NCBI GenBank assembly: GCA_964568825.1
Contig: CAZMSA010000001.1
Location: 1 to 64,000, forward strand
Reading direction: 5' to 3'
Length of the DNA: 64,000 nt
Source: CAVVDT01 sp964568825
Lineage (GTDB): Bacteria; Pseudomonadota; Alphaproteobacteria; Rhizobiales; Aestuariivirgaceae
In this document: positions 63,686-64,000 of the stretch, in pieces
How positions within the stretch are numbered: position 1 is the first letter of the stretch
Layout: the number at the start of each line of letters is the position of its first letter
Made by a program: the position numbers and the translations under genes
Notes under the pieces: model-generated
What the model saw: the letters and a program-made list of their open reading frames with translations, nothing else
Told to the model about the DNA's origin: nothing
The model's database searches: none

Positions 63686-64000
63686 GAGCCTCTCCTGTGT
63701 CTTGCATCTCGAGCAGCCGGATGAGATCGCCGATGCGACGCAACGCCGAGCGGATCGGCCATTTGTCTTCACCGATGCCCAGAAGGATCTGCGCCTCGGC
63801 GCCGATGAAGGCCGCAGAGACGAGCGCGGCGATCTCCTTTGCCCCAAAGCCTCCCAACGGGCCGTGGCGTTCCAGTGTCCGCGCCGCCACGGACTCCAGA
63901 ATATCGTTCCAGCCCTTCACGCTGGTGATCATCTTCTGGCGGATTGCATCGTCGGCCCATCCGGCTGCAACCAGCTCCTGAAACACGCGGACATAACCGC
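63675..64000 (-). CDS. TetR-family regulator, C-terminal part (5' end outside window)
   Basis: The frame is open to the window edge, giving about 108 residues that are helical throughout (FQELVAAGWADDAIRQKMIT, SAAFIGAEAQILLGIGEDKW). This fits the ligand-binding C-terminal domain of a TetR repressor; the DNA-binding part would lie beyond base 64000. It overlaps the hydrolase-glycosyltransferase start by 11 bases, so it may autoregulate that gene. The TetR call rests on the C-terminal pattern only. Confidence 0.6.
   Translation of the reverse strand, partial: GYVRVFQELVAAGWADDAIRQKMITSVKGWNDILESVAARTLERHGPLGGFGAKEIAALVSAAFIGAEAQILLGIGEDKWPIRSALRRIGDLIRLLEMQDTGEAHAR

Overview
The window is about 64 kb of GC-rich chromosome with dense, bacterial-style gene packing, many ATGA/GTGA start-stop overlaps and Shine-Dalgarno-led starts. 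The recA-alaS pair at the left edge, FnrN/FixK-type boxes, a Zur box of the alphaproteobacterial type, CcdA, a PotABCD operon and many methylated-amine, CoA and dioxygenase genes fit an alphaproteobacterium, probably Rhodospirillales-like. That placement is inference from gene content. No rRNA, tRNA, CRISPR array, prophage or complete insertion sequence was seen.

Layout. 1-5 kb: 3' end of recA with a terminator, alaS with a tandemly duplicated start region, and a cyclic-nucleotide-gated K+ channel. 4.7-13.4 kb: assorted metabolism (GFA protein, phytanoyl-CoA dioxygenase, Hsp20, secreted polysaccharide-lyase-like protein, family-2 glycosyltransferase, PLP dehydratase, atypical SDR, PPK2, FAD amine oxidase). 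13.5-16.1 kb: glycosyltransferase-cupin-sulfotransferase operon. 16.2-23.3 kb: a frameshifted DsrE gene and a four-gene exported operon (EF-hand metacaspase, catalytically dead caspase paralogue, di-heme cytochrome-c protein, OmpA-like protein; the first three share DUF4384-like domains). 23.4-26.2 kb: small proteins, a FixK/FNR-boxed operon of three small membrane proteins and a c-type cytochrome. 26.2-34.3 kb: trimethylamine-dehydrogenase-like flavoenzyme, HerA ATPase, soluble histidine kinase, Ppx/GppA, RlmE and a stand-alone response regulator. 34.6-39 kb: RND efflux pump. 39.2-41.3 kb: CoA ligase and enoyl-CoA hydratase. 41.3-44.4 kb: zinc uptake (znuA divergent from znuCB-zur) with two Zur boxes. 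44.5-49.1 kb: two class III adenylate cyclases around a secreted protein. 49.2-53.8 kb: CcdA, a DUF1007-NicO metal module, D-aminoacylase and a second GFA protein. 54-56.7 kb: WS/DGAT-like acyltransferase, a broken MFS transporter and a DksA/TraR protein. 57-61.2 kb: potADBC polyamine transporter. 61.6-64 kb: a hydrolase-glycosyltransferase fusion behind a TetR regulator that runs off the window.

Themes. cAMP could be made by the two cyclases and sensed by the channel. Oxygen limitation is suggested by two FNR/FixK boxes, one before hsp20 and one before the small membrane operon. A structured intergenic repeat occurs twice, each time between convergent genes, and its second hairpin shows compensatory base changes. 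The most unusual locus is the exported caspase / pseudo-caspase / cytochrome-c / OmpA operon at 16.8-23.2 kb.
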